Assembly: GCA_036009625.1 (NCBI GenBank)
Contig: DASYLJ010000043.1
Span: 1 to 64,000 of the forward strand
Length of the DNA stretch: 64,000 nt
Reading direction: 5' to 3'
DNA from: DASYLJ01 sp036009625
GTDB lineage: Bacteria; Desulfobacterota; Binatia; DP-6
The notes below the pieces were generated by a model. It saw only the letters and a list, made by a program, of their open reading frames with translations. It had not been told where the DNA came from and searched no databases. Position 1 is the first letter of the stretch. Each line of letters starts with the position of its first letter. A program made the position numbers and the translations under genes. This document shows, piece after piece, positions 1 through 8,532 of this stretch.

Positions 1-136
1 GGGGGCTGGGGCGCCGCCGAGCGACCGCGTCGAGAGCACGCGTGGTGGGGAAATGGGGTGGTGGGGTGCCGTGCGAACGCCGCGCGCAGCCGGCGGTGTC
101 CCAGCCCCCGCGCCACGCCACCCACCCCCGACCGAA

Positions 137-170
137 GGCCCGGGGTGTCATCCTATTGGCTACCCGGGCC
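137..170. promoter_or_regulatory. Inverted repeat in the leader of the glycan operon
   Basis: Two perfect 8-base arms, GGCCCGGG (137-144) and CCCGGGCC (163-170), are separated by 18 bases. This is the most symmetrical element in the otherwise featureless 283 bases ahead of the first gene. It could be an operator or an mRNA hairpin. In GC-rich DNA such arms also arise by chance, so the role is unproven. I see no clear promoter hexamers and no gene in 1-283. Confidence 0.3.
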
Positions 171-283
171 AATCCGACCCGCCCTCAGAACACCCCACGC
201 AGGAGAACCCCAGGTTTTACGGGCCAAAGACACGGAGCCCGACCCCGCCCCAGACCTGGCACGGCCTTGCAATCCGAGAGGGC

Positions 284-1327
284 GTGGGTAGGGACTTCCT
301 CGCGGATCGAACCGTTCTCGTCACTGGGGGCACCGGGTCGTTCGGGCGTTGCTTCACGCACTACGCGTTGACGCAGTGCACGCCACGCAAGGTGATCATC
401 CTCTCCCGCGACGAGCTGAAGCAGTCGGAGATGCGCCAGGAGTTCGGGGACCATCCCGCCCTGCGCTTCTTCCTGGGTGACGTGCGCGATCGCGACCGTC
501 TGCTGCGCGCCTTCCAGGGCGTCGACACGGTGATCCACGCCGCGGCGCTGAAGCAGGTGCCGGCGGCGGAGTACAACCCGTTCGAATGTGTGCGCACCAA
601 CATCATGGGGGCGCAGAACGTCATCGACGCCGCCATCGAGCGCGGCGTCCGTCGCGTGGTGGCGCTCAGCTCGGACAAGGCAGCCAACCCGGTGAACCTC
701 TACGGCGCCACCAAGCTGGTGTCCGACAAGCTGTTCGTCGCCGGCAACACCTACGCCAGCCTGGGCGAGACCCAGCTCGCGGTGGTGCGGTACGGCAACG
801 TCATCGGCAGCCGCGGCAGCGTCATCCCGCTCTTCCGCAAGCTGCGCGCGACGGGCCGCGTGCCGATCACCGACGCGCGCATGACGCGCTTCTGGATCAC
901 GCTGGAGCAGGCGGTCGCCTTCGTCGCCAAGGCGCTCGTGCGCATGCGCGGCGGCGAGATCTTCGTGCCGAAGCTGCCGAGCATGCGGATCACCGACCTG
1001 GTGGCCGCGATCGCGCCCGGCTGCGCCGTCGACGAGATCGGCATCCGTCCCGGCGAGAAGCTGCACGAGATGATGATCACCGCCGAGGACGCGCGGAAGG
1101 CCGTCGAGTACGACGACCACTTCGTCGTCCAGCCCGCGTTCCCGTGGTGGAGCGACGACCTCGCATTCGAGAACGGCGGCCGCGCCGTGCCGGATGGGTT
1201 CGTCTACGAGAGCAACACCAACGACCGCTGGCTCTCGGTGGCCGAGCTGCGCGCGCTCGCCGACGAGCCGCCGATCGCCCCGGCGCCGCGCGCCATGGGG
1301 TCGAACGGCCATGCCGCTACCCTATAG
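284..1327 (+). CDS. pseB: UDP-GlcNAc 4,6-dehydratase (inverting), PseB type
   Basis: Extended SDR enzyme of 347 residues, the usual size for PseB. In the family it converts UDP-GlcNAc to UDP-2-acetamido-2,6-dideoxy-L-arabino-hexos-4-ulose, the first step to pseudaminic acid, in the cytosol. The nucleotide-binding loop GGTGSFG lies about nine residues from the start, and the SSDKAANPVNLYGATK segment carries the active-site Lys and Tyr (Y140, K144). The GTG at 284 was chosen because the Rossmann strand (TVLVTGG) follows at once, as in known PseB proteins, and a purine-rich GAGAGGG stands just upstream. Sequence before it is in frame but Pro/Arg-rich and unlike a protein. It overlaps pseC by 17 bases and opens the operon. 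WbpM/FlaA1-like dehydratases are related, but the following PseC supports PseB. Confidence 0.88.
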   Translation: MGRDFLADRTVLVTGGTGSFGRCFTHYALTQCTPRKVIILSRDELKQSEMRQEFGDHPALRFFLGDVRDRDRLLRAFQGVDTVIHAAALKQVPAAEYNPFECVRTNIMGAQNVIDAAIERGVRRVVALSSDKAANPVNLYGATKLVSDKLFVAGNTYASLGETQLAVVRYGNVIGSRGSVIPLFRKLRATGRVPITDARMTRFWITLEQAVAFVAKALVRMRGGEIFVPKLPSMRITDLVAAIAPGCAVDEIGIRPGEKLHEMMITAEDARKAVEYDDHFVVQPAFPWWSDDLAFENGGRAVPDGFVYESNTNDRWLSVAELRALADEPPIAPAPRAMGSNGHAATL

Positions 1328-2486
1328 CCGCCAGACCATCGGCGCCGCCGAGGTCGCGGCTGTGGCGCATGCGGTGGGTGACGCGCTGCTCACGGGTGGG
1401 CCGACGCTTGCCCGCTTCGAAGCGCGTCTCGCCGACACCGTCGGCGCGCGCTTCGCCATCGCCGTCTCGAGCGGCACCGCCGCGCTGCACGTGGCCTATC
1501 TCGCCGCCGGCGTCGGCAAGGGCGACCGCGTCCTGACCGCGCCGCTCACCTTCGTGGCGACGGCGAATGCCGCCGTCCACTGCGGCGCCGACGTCGCCTT
1601 TGCCGACGTCGATGCGCGCGGCAGTTTGGATCCCGCTGCCGTCGCACGGGTCGAGAACCCCGCGTTCGTGGTCCCCGTGCACTTCGCGGGGCATCCGGCG
1701 CAGCTCGAGGCCATCGCCGCCGCCGCGCCCAGCGCGGTCGTCATCGAGGACGCCTGTCACGCCCTCGGTGCGACGTACCGTGATCGCGATGGCGCATGGC
1801 GCCGCATCGGTGATTGCGCCCATTCCGCCATGGCCGTCTTCAGCTTCCACGCGGTGAAGACGATCACCACGGGGGAGGGCGGCGCGATCACGACGAACGA
1901 CGCGCTGCTTGCCGGGCGCTGTCGCCGGCTGCGCGACCACGGCCTCGTGCGCGACGCCACCGTCATGCAGGCGCCGGACGGCCCCTGGGCCTACGAGCTG
2001 CACGAGATCGGCTTCAACTACCGACTCACCGACATCCAGGCGGCGCTCGGTCTGGTCCAGCTCGATCGCCTGGTCGAGATGGCTGCGGCGCGCACCGTCA
2101 TCGCGCGCCGTTACACCGAGGCGTTCGCCGATCTGCCCGGCGTGTCGCTGGTGGCGCCGGCACCGGACACGCGCTCGTCGTGGCACCTCGTGCCCGTACG
2201 CGTGCCGGCGACGCGTCGTCGCGCCGTCTACGAGGCGCTGCGTGCGCAGGGCATCGGCGTCCAGGTCCACTACACCCCGGTCCACCTCCAGCCCTTCTAC
2301 CGCCGGCGCGGCAGCGCCGCGGGGGACTGCCCCGTCGCCGAGACGTTCTACGGTGAAGAGCTCTCGCTGCCGTGCTTCCCGGGCATGACCGACGACGACG
2401 TGCGCCGCGTGGTGGCGGCGCTCACAGCCGCGCTGGCCGAGACGCCGGCGCCTCAGGACGAGATCCATGCGCATCACGCTTGCTGA
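1311..2486 (+). CDS. pseC: UDP-4-amino-sugar aminotransferase, PseC type
   Basis: PLP-dependent DegT/DnrJ/EryC1/StrS aminotransferase of 391 residues. PseC transfers an amino group from glutamate to C4 of the PseB product. The start PLPYSRQTIGAAEV is typical of PseC. The segment FHAVKTITTGEGGA holds the Schiff-base lysine (K183), and EDACHALGA carries the PLP-binding Asp. The ATG at 1311 lies inside the end of pseB, indicating translational coupling. The next gene starts 20 bases before its stop. SpsC of the Bacillus sps operon is a close alternative name; substrate choice cannot be read from sequence alone. Confidence 0.88.
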   Translation: MPLPYSRQTIGAAEVAAVAHAVGDALLTGGPTLARFEARLADTVGARFAIAVSSGTAALHVAYLAAGVGKGDRVLTAPLTFVATANAAVHCGADVAFADVDARGSLDPAAVARVENPAFVVPVHFAGHPAQLEAIAAAAPSAVVIEDACHALGATYRDRDGAWRRIGDCAHSAMAVFSFHAVKTITTGEGGAITTNDALLAGRCRRLRDHGLVRDATVMQAPDGPWAYELHEIGFNYRLTDIQAALGLVQLDRLVEMAAARTVIARRYTEAFADLPGVSLVAPAPDTRSSWHLVPVRVPATRRRAVYEALRAQGIGVQVHYTPVHLQPFYRRRGSAAGDCPVAETFYGEELSLPCFPGMTDDDVRRVVAALTAALAETPAPQDEIHAHHAC

Positions 2487-3519
2487 CCGCGAGATCGGCG
2501 ACGGGGCTCCGAGCTTCGTCATCGCCGAGATCGGGTCGAACCACGATGGGCAGCTCGAGCGCGCGCTCGCCCTCGTCGACGTCGCCGCCGACGCCGGCGC
2601 CGACGCCGTCAAGTTCCAGTCGTTCCGCGCCGCTGGCCTGCTCGCCCGACGCTGGCCCGACGCCGACGGCGGCTGGAAGACGGCCGAGGCCTATCCGGTG
2701 CTGGAACGGCTCGAGGTGCCGGCCGAATGGCACGCGCCGTTGCGCGATCACGCGCGAGAGCGCGGCGTCATGTTCCTCTCGACGCCGTTCGACGAGAGCC
2801 GTGCCGCGCTGCTGGCGGCGCTCGGCGTGCCTGCCTTCAAGGTGGCGTCGGGCGACCTCACGCATCACCCGCTGCTGCGCACGCTCTCCGCCTACGGTCG
2901 GCCGCTGCTGCTGTCGACGGGACTCGCCACCTCAGATGAGATCGCCGCCGCGCTCGACGCCGTCGCCGAGGGAGCGGGTACGCCCGAGCGCGTGCCGCCC
3001 GTCGTACTGCTGCACTGCGTGTCGCTGTACCCACTGCGTCCCGGCGACGCGAACCTGCGCGCGCTCGAGCCGCTGCGCGGTCGCTTCGGGTGCCTCGTCG
3101 GCTGGTCCGATCATTCGCCGGGTCACACGTTGGCACTCGGCGCCGTGGCACTCGGTGCGTGCGTCGTCGAGAAGCACATTACCGACGACCGCAGTCGCCG
3201 CGGCCCGGATCACGGCTACGCCATGGAGCCGGGCGAGTTCCGCGCCATGGTCGACGCCATCCGCGAGCTCGAGACCGGGCTCGGTGACGGCACCAAGCGC
3301 CCGCGCCCCGATGAGGAGCCCGAGCGACGCTGGGCACGTCGCAGCGTCTACGCCGCACGCTCGCTACCGGCGGGATCGTTGCTCGAGCCGACGGATCTCA
3401 AGGTGGTGCGTCCGGGCATCGGCCTCGAGCCCGACGCCGTGCTGCACCTGATCGGTCGCACGCTCCGCCGCCCGCTCGCCGTCGACGAGCCGGTGCGCGA
3501 GGAGGACGCCCTGCCGTGA
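2467..3519 (+). CDS. pseI: Nonulosonic acid synthase (PseI/NeuB/SpsE family)
   Basis: A 350-residue NeuB-family synthase that condenses phosphoenolpyruvate with a 6-carbon diacetamido sugar to form a 9-carbon nonulosonic acid. The N-terminal TIM-barrel part has FVIAEIGSNHDG and KFQSF, the PEP and metal-binding signatures. The last 60 residues (RRSVYAARSLPAGSLLEPTDLK onward) are an SAF/antifreeze-like domain that closes the active site in trans. Family length is usual. Pseudaminic acid is the most likely product because PseB, PseC and PseG are encoded around it; legionaminic or sialic acid synthases share the fold and cannot be excluded on sequence alone. Confidence 0.82.
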   Translation: MRITLADREIGDGAPSFVIAEIGSNHDGQLERALALVDVAADAGADAVKFQSFRAAGLLARRWPDADGGWKTAEAYPVLERLEVPAEWHAPLRDHARERGVMFLSTPFDESRAALLAALGVPAFKVASGDLTHHPLLRTLSAYGRPLLLSTGLATSDEIAAALDAVAEGAGTPERVPPVVLLHCVSLYPLRPGDANLRALEPLRGRFGCLVGWSDHSPGHTLALGAVALGACVVEKHITDDRSRRGPDHGYAMEPGEFRAMVDAIRELETGLGDGTKRPRPDEEPERRWARRSVYAARSLPAGSLLEPTDLKVVRPGIGLEPDAVLHLIGRTLRRPLAVDEPVREEDALP

Positions 3520-4277
3520 GCGCGCGTCCGATCGCGATCATCCAGGCACGCCTGGGCTCGACGCGGCTTCCCGGCAAGGTCCTCGCCGACCTCGACGGCG
3601 CGCCGTTGCTGGCGCGCATGATCGAGCGCCTGCGTGCGGCGAAGAGCCTCGCGGGCATCGTCGTCGCCACGCCCGAGGGCGAGCGCGACGCGCCCATTCG
3701 TGCGCTCGCCAACAGCCTCGACGTGCCGTGCTTCGCCGGCTCCGAGGACGACGTGCTGTCGCGCTACGCCGGCGCCGCGGCATCGTGCGGTGCCGATCCC
3801 GTCGTGCGGCTGACGTCGGACTGTCCCCTGATCGATCCCGAGATCGTCGACCTCTGCGTCGAAACCTTCCTCGCCACGCCCGACTGCGAGTACCTGAGCC
3901 TCGGCGGCTCGTTCCCCGACGGCCTCGACACCGAGGTGATCGCGGCCGCGACGCTGCGGCGCGCGCACGCCGACGCGCGGCTGCGCTCCGAGCGCGAGCA
4001 CGTCACGCCGTTCGTGTGGAAACGGCCCGACGTCTTCCGCTGCACCAGCGTGACGTTCCCGGAGCGCCTCGGCCATCTGCGCTGGACCGTCGACGAGGCG
4101 CGCGATCTCGAGCTGGTGCGCGCCGTGTTCGCGCGGCTGCACACGCCCGACCGCATCTTCGGCTGGCGCGACATCGTGGCGCTCCTCGCCGCCGAGCCGT
4201 CGCTGTCGGGGCTGAACGCGCACATCGAGCGCAACGCCGGCTACCGCAAGTCGCTGGCACAGGACGGCTCGGTATGA
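3516..4277 (+). CDS. SpsF-like cytidylyltransferase (candidate CMP-nonulosonate synthetase)
   Basis: Nucleotidyltransferase of 253 residues with the start AIIQARLGSTRLPGKVL, the CTP-binding signature shared by KdsB, NeuA, PseF and SpsF, and the acceptor segment VRLTSDCPLIDPEIVD. It starts with GTG overlapping the previous stop (GTGA). In the pseudaminic pathway the synthase is followed by a CMP-transferase (PseF). No other complete one is encoded here, so this protein probably fills that step, as SpsF is thought to in Bacillus spore-coat glycan operons. The role is inferred from family and place. Confidence 0.75.
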   Translation: MSARPIAIIQARLGSTRLPGKVLADLDGAPLLARMIERLRAAKSLAGIVVATPEGERDAPIRALANSLDVPCFAGSEDDVLSRYAGAAASCGADPVVRLTSDCPLIDPEIVDLCVETFLATPDCEYLSLGGSFPDGLDTEVIAAATLRRAHADARLRSEREHVTPFVWKRPDVFRCTSVTFPERLGHLRWTVDEARDLELVRAVFARLHTPDRIFGWRDIVALLAAEPSLSGLNAHIERNAGYRKSLAQDGSV

Positions 4278-5602
4278 ATCGCCATCCGGCCTCCGATGCG
4301 TTGTGGGAGCGCGCCGTGCGCGTCATTCCCGCCGGCACGCAGACGCTCAGCAAGGCGCCGTCGCAGTTCGTGCGCGGGGTGTACCCGAAGTACCTCGCGC
4401 GCGGCAGCGGGTGTCGCGTCACCGACGTCGACGGCCACGAGTACATCGACTACCCGATGGCGCTGGGCGCCATCCTGCTCGGGCACGCCTATCCGCCCGT
4501 CGCCGAGGCGGTGGCGCGGCAGGCGCGCGAGGGCACCATCTTCACGCTGCTGCACCCGCTCGAGGTCGAGGTCGCCGAGCGCATCGTCGATCTGGTGCCG
4601 TGCGCCGAGCAGGTGCGCTTCATGAAGAACGGCTCGGACGCGACGTCGGCGGCGATCCGCCTGGCGCGTGCGTACACCGGGCGCGAGCGCGTCGCCTACT
4701 GCGGCTATCACGGCTGGCAGGACTGGTACGCGGGCGCCACCGTGCGTCCGGCCGGCGTCCCGGTGTCGCTGCCCGGCCTGTTGTCGCCGTTCACCTACAA
4801 CCGCATCGAGTCGCTCGCCACCGCGCTCGAGGCGCACCCCGGCGAGTTCGCGGCGGTGATCCTGGAGCAGGGGGGCGACGAGCCCGAGGACGACTTCCTC
4901 GGCCGGGTCCGCGACCTGGCGCATCGTCACGGCGCGGTGTTCGTGTGGGACGAGATCGTCACCAACTTCCGCTATGCCCTCGGAGGCGCGCAGGAGCGCT
5001 ACGGCGTCACGCCAGACCTGGTCTGTCTCGGCAAGGCGCTCGGCAACGGCGTGCCCATCGCCGCGGTGGCCGGCTGCCGCCCGCTGATGGCGGAGTTCGA
5101 CCGCGTCTTCGTGTCGATGACCTACGGTGGCGACACCCTGGCGCTGGCGGCGGCGCGTGCCGTGCTCGACGAGCTGGTGACGCAGCCGGTACTGCCGCAC
5201 CTGTGGTCGCTGGGCGAGCGCTGGCTCGCGGGCGCGCGCACGGCGGTCGCGGCGTCGGGGCTCGACATCACGGTCGGTGGTGCGGCGCCACGCAGCCATC
5301 TCGCCTTCGCACCGCAGGGCGGCTTCACCGCCGACGAGGTGCGGAGCCTCTACCTTCAGGAGTGTGTGCAGCGCGGCATCCTCTTCGGCGTGCCCATCTT
5401 CATGAGCTGGTCGCATCAGGAGGCGGACATCGCGCGCACGCTCGACGTCGTGACGGAGGCATTGGCCGTCGTCGCGACGGCGGTTGCTGCGGGGACGGTT
5501 CGCGAGCAGCTGCTCGGACCGCCGGTCGAGCCGATCGCGCGACCGGCGGCACTCGGTGCCTCGCGTCCGACGTTGCCGTTCGCGGGGGAGGCGCGCGCAT
5601 GA
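4274..5602 (+). CDS. Class III aminotransferase, glutamate-1-semialdehyde aminomutase-like
   Basis: PLP enzyme of 442 residues, start ATGA-coupled to the cytidylyltransferase. It shows the GSA-aminotransferase layout: IPAGTQTLSKAPSQFV at the N terminus, MKNGSDATSAAIRLAR (phosphate site), VWDEIVTNFR (Asp that pairs with the pyridine nitrogen), LCLGKALGNG with the PLP lysine K254, and TYGGDTLALAAA. Enzymes of this subfamily in glycan loci are not heme enzymes; they usually aminate a sugar or a side chain. With the following Gfo/Idh oxidoreductase it could oxidise then aminate a position of the nonulosonate or its substituent. No haem-biosynthesis neighbours are present. Confidence 0.75.
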   Translation: MNRHPASDALWERAVRVIPAGTQTLSKAPSQFVRGVYPKYLARGSGCRVTDVDGHEYIDYPMALGAILLGHAYPPVAEAVARQAREGTIFTLLHPLEVEVAERIVDLVPCAEQVRFMKNGSDATSAAIRLARAYTGRERVAYCGYHGWQDWYAGATVRPAGVPVSLPGLLSPFTYNRIESLATALEAHPGEFAAVILEQGGDEPEDDFLGRVRDLAHRHGAVFVWDEIVTNFRYALGGAQERYGVTPDLVCLGKALGNGVPIAAVAGCRPLMAEFDRVFVSMTYGGDTLALAAARAVLDELVTQPVLPHLWSLGERWLAGARTAVAASGLDITVGGAAPRSHLAFAPQGGFTADEVRSLYLQECVQRGILFGVPIFMSWSHQEADIARTLDVVTEALAVVATAVAAGTVREQLLGPPVEPIARPAALGASRPTLPFAGEARA

Positions 5603-6642
5603 GTCTCGCCGATCTGCGCGTCCTGGTCGTGGGCTGCGGCTCCATTGGCAGCCGCCACGCGCGCAACCTGCGCACCCTCGGCGTCGGCGCGCTGCTCCTC
5701 TGCGATCTCGACGGACCGCGTGCGGCACGGCTCGGCGACGAGGTGGGCGCCGAGACCACCGGGACGGACCTGGATGCGATGCTCGCGCCCGGCCGCGTCG
5801 ATGCCGTCGCCGTGTGCACGCCGCCCGTGAGCCATCTCGCCGTCGCGCACCAGGCCGTCGCGGCCGGCGCGCACGTCTTCTGCGAGAAGCCGCTCGCGAC
5901 CGATCTCACCGGCGTCGATGCGCTCGCCATGGAGATCGCGCGGCACGGCCGCGTCTTCATGATGGGCATGTGCTACCGCTTCCATCCCGCGCTGCGCCGC
6001 ATGAAGGTGCTGCTCGACGCCGGCACCATCGGCCGCGTGCTCGGCGCGACGATGTGGGCGGGGCACCATCTGCCCGACTGGCATCCGTGGGCCGACTACC
6101 GTCGCGAGTACAGCGCACAGCGCCGGCTCGGCGGCGGCGTGCTGCTCGACAGCATCCACTCGTTCGACACGCTGCGCTGGGTGCTGGGCGAGCCTGCCGA
6201 GGTGACGGGCATGCTCGGACGGGTCTCCGACCTCGAGATCGACACCGAGGACGTCGCCGCGGCGCTGATCCGTCTGCGCAGTGGGGCCATCGTCGAGGTG
6301 CACGTCGACTACCTGCAGCGGCATGCGCAGAGCCGCTTCGAGGTGATCGGGAGCGAAGGCAACCTGTGCTGGGATCGCGAGGGCGTGCGCTGGCGCCGCG
6401 CCGGCGACGCCGACTGGACGGTCGAGGCGGTCCCGGTGGAGCCGAACGCGATGTATACGGCCGAGCTCGAGGCGTTCGCCGCCGCGATCGACGCGGGCCG
6501 CACGCGGCTCGGGCTCGACGAGGGGCGCGCCACGCTGGCGCTGGCGGTGGCCGTTCGCGAGTCGGCCGAGACCGGCCGTCGGGTGCGGATGTCGTCCACG
6601 GCGATGTCGCACACGGAGCACGTGACGGAGGCGCGCGCATGA
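5599..6642 (+). CDS. Gfo/Idh/MocA family NAD(P)-dependent sugar oxidoreductase
   Basis: Protein of 347 residues with an N-terminal Rossmann fold (VVGCGSIGSRHARNLRTLG) and the family signature CEKPLATD, whose lysine sits at the active site. The C-terminal half, with GGGVLLDSIHSFDTLRW, is the alpha/beta substrate domain. It starts in an ATGA overlap and ends in another with pseG. Family members oxidise or epimerise nucleotide sugars and inositols; in this operon the substrate is likely an intermediate of the surface sugar. The exact reaction is not readable. Confidence 0.8.
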   Translation: MSLADLRVLVVGCGSIGSRHARNLRTLGVGALLLCDLDGPRAARLGDEVGAETTGTDLDAMLAPGRVDAVAVCTPPVSHLAVAHQAVAAGAHVFCEKPLATDLTGVDALAMEIARHGRVFMMGMCYRFHPALRRMKVLLDAGTIGRVLGATMWAGHHLPDWHPWADYRREYSAQRRLGGGVLLDSIHSFDTLRWVLGEPAEVTGMLGRVSDLEIDTEDVAAALIRLRSGAIVEVHVDYLQRHAQSRFEVIGSEGNLCWDREGVRWRRAGDADWTVEAVPVEPNAMYTAELEAFAAAIDAGRTRLGLDEGRATLALAVAVRESAETGRRVRMSSTAMSHTEHVTEARA

Positions 6643-7631
6643 GAGTGCTGGTGTGGGTCGACGCCGGTCCGGCGCTCGGGCTCGGGCATCTGAGCCGTGG
6701 CATGGCGCTCGCCGAGGCGCTCAACGCGCGCGGCGCCCGCTGCCGCTTCGCCATCGCACCCGACGCGACGGCGCTCGGCTGGCTGCGCGCGGCGGGTCAG
6801 CGCGACGTGCTGGCACTGCCCGACGCCGAGCGCGCGCTCGCCGACGTGCTGACGGCGGTGCGCGACGCGGAGACCGTGGTGATCGACGTGAAGCGGCCGC
6901 TCGAGCGCGCCGAGGTGCGTGCGCTCCAGGGCAGCGCGCGAGTGGTCGTCATCGACAATCCGGGGCCTGGGATCGACGAGGCCGATCTCGTCGTCGCACC
7001 GTTCGGCGAGGCGCGCGACACGCGCTGGCTCGTCGGCGCGCAGTGGCTCCCGCTGCGACCGCCCGCGGCTCGGGACGTGTCGAGAAAGGGAACGGTGCTG
7101 GTCAGCATGGGCGGCTGCGATCCCGGTGGCCTGACGGCGCCGGTGCTCGATGCGCTCGGTGCGGTGACGCCGCGGCCGGACGTGCGCGCGGTCGTGAACC
7201 CGCTGGCCGCGGTGTGGGCCGACGCCCGCGAGACCGCGGCGCGCCATGGCTTCGCGCCGCCGTCGCCGATCGAGCCCGGCGGGCTGGGTGAGCATCTCGC
7301 GACCGCCGAGGTGGCGGTGCTGGCGTTCGGGGTCACGGTGTACGAGGCGATGGCGAGCGGCGTGCCGTCGATCGTGCTCTGCCGCACCAGCGGCGACGTC
7401 GAGCACGCGCGGGTGCTCGAGAGCGCGGGGGCGATCACGAGCCTCGGGGCGCACTGGAAGCCGGCGGAGGTCACGCGCGTGGTGACGGCGCTCCTGGCCG
7501 ATCCGAGCCAGCGGGGCGCGATGGCGCGTGCCGGCCGGGCACGCGTCGACGGACACGGCGCGGCGCGAGTGGCGGCGCGCATCGTCGACGGCGGAGCGAG
7601 GACGTATGCAGGCGATCGTCCCGTCGTCTGA
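6639..7631 (+). CDS. pseG: UDP-2,4-diacetamido-2,4,6-trideoxy-L-altrose hydrolase, PseG type
   Basis: GT-B-fold hydrolase of 330 residues resembling PseG/SpsG. It removes UDP from the diacetamido sugar to give the free sugar used by PseI. The N terminus VWVDAGPALGLGHLSRGMALAEAL matches the GxGHxxR substrate loop, with the catalytic His in GHLSR. The C-terminal nucleotide-binding half has VLVSMGGCDPGG and FGVTVYEAMASGVPSI. It starts in an ATGA overlap. No separate PseH-type N-acetyltransferase was found nearby, so the N4-acylation that should precede this step is either done elsewhere or replaced. Confidence 0.85.
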   Translation: MRVLVWVDAGPALGLGHLSRGMALAEALNARGARCRFAIAPDATALGWLRAAGQRDVLALPDAERALADVLTAVRDAETVVIDVKRPLERAEVRALQGSARVVVIDNPGPGIDEADLVVAPFGEARDTRWLVGAQWLPLRPPAARDVSRKGTVLVSMGGCDPGGLTAPVLDALGAVTPRPDVRAVVNPLAAVWADARETAARHGFAPPSPIEPGGLGEHLATAEVAVLAFGVTVYEAMASGVPSIVLCRTSGDVEHARVLESAGAITSLGAHWKPAEVTRVVTALLADPSQRGAMARAGRARVDGHGAARVAARIVDGGARTYAGDRPVV

Positions 7632-8532
7632 ACGCGAGCACCGCGGGCCGTTCCTGGTCCGCGATGCCGGCGGTGCCGTGGTCGACTGCGTCGGCTGCGG
7701 CTTCGCGCATCTCGATCCGCTGCCGGACGCCGGCACGCTGCGCAACACCTACCGTCGTCACTACTACGACAGCGTGAAGCCCGACTATCTCGCGAAGGAG
7801 GCGTCGGAGCAGTCGTTCTGGCGGCTCGAGTACCAGGACAAGCTCGACGTCTTCGCTGCGCTGCGTGGGCGTCGTGGCGGTCGCGTCCTCGACATCGGCT
7901 GCTCGGGCGGCTTCTTCCTCGCGCACGCCGTGGCGCAGGGCTGGGAGGCTCTCGGCATCGAGCCGTCGGAGCAGGCGGCGGCGCATGCGCGCGGCCTCGG
8001 TGTCGAAGTCGTCGACCGCTTCCTCGACGACCTCGACTGGCCGGCGCTCGGCACGTTCGACGCCGTCCACCTGAAGCTCGTCCTCGAGCACCTGGCCGAT
8101 CCCGTCGCCGTGCTGCGCGCGGCGCGCGCGTGCCTGCGTCCGGGCGGCATCCTGTGCGTGCAGGTGCCGAACGACTTCAACCGCCTGCAGGCGGCCGTGC
8201 AGACGACGCTCGACACTCCGTCGTGGTGGGTCGCGCCGCCGTTCCACGTCAACTACTTCGACTTCGCGAGCCTGCGCCGGCTGTGTGATCGCACCGGCTT
8301 CCAGGTCGTGCAGGAGGAGACCACCTTCCCGATGGAGGTGTTCCTCCTGATGGGCGAGCACTACGTCGGCGACGAAGCCGTCGGACGTGTCTGTCACCAG
8401 CGTCGCATGGCACTCGAGGAGCGCCTCGCCGCCGCCGGGCTGAACGATCTCCGCCGCCAGGCGTCGCGTGCGCTCGCCAGCGTCGGCCTCGGACGTGAAG
8501 CCATCGTCTACGCGCAGGTGGACGCGTCATGA
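7606..8532 (+). CDS. Class I SAM-dependent methyltransferase
   Basis: Protein of 308 residues. An N-terminal stretch with DCVGCGFAHLDPLP resembles the small Cys-containing lead-in of many sugar and polysaccharide methyltransferases. The SAM motif I is VLDIGCSGGFF at about residues 96-106, with the acidic VLGIEPS-like motif II (ALGIEPSEQ) and VHLKLVLEHLADP after it. The start ATG at 7606 lies 26 bases inside pseG. Methylation of a glycan residue or nucleotide sugar is the likely job; the target is unknown. Confidence 0.78.
   Translation: MQAIVPSSEREHRGPFLVRDAGGAVVDCVGCGFAHLDPLPDAGTLRNTYRRHYYDSVKPDYLAKEASEQSFWRLEYQDKLDVFAALRGRRGGRVLDIGCSGGFFLAHAVAQGWEALGIEPSEQAAAHARGLGVEVVDRFLDDLDWPALGTFDAVHLKLVLEHLADPVAVLRAARACLRPGGILCVQVPNDFNRLQAAVQTTLDTPSWWVAPPFHVNYFDFASLRRLCDRTGFQVVQEETTFPMEVFLLMGEHYVGDEAVGRVCHQRRMALEERLAAAGLNDLRRQASRALASVGLGREAIVYAQVDAS

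Noticed and set aside
257..270. Sigma-54-like TGGCACG...TTGC box before pseB
   Set aside because: There are 9 bases between GG and GC where 10 are needed, and transcription would begin at the start codon.
4274..5602. HemL of the haem pathway
   Set aside because: It looks like a GSA aminomutase by fold, but the neighbours are sugar enzymes and the start differs from HemL.
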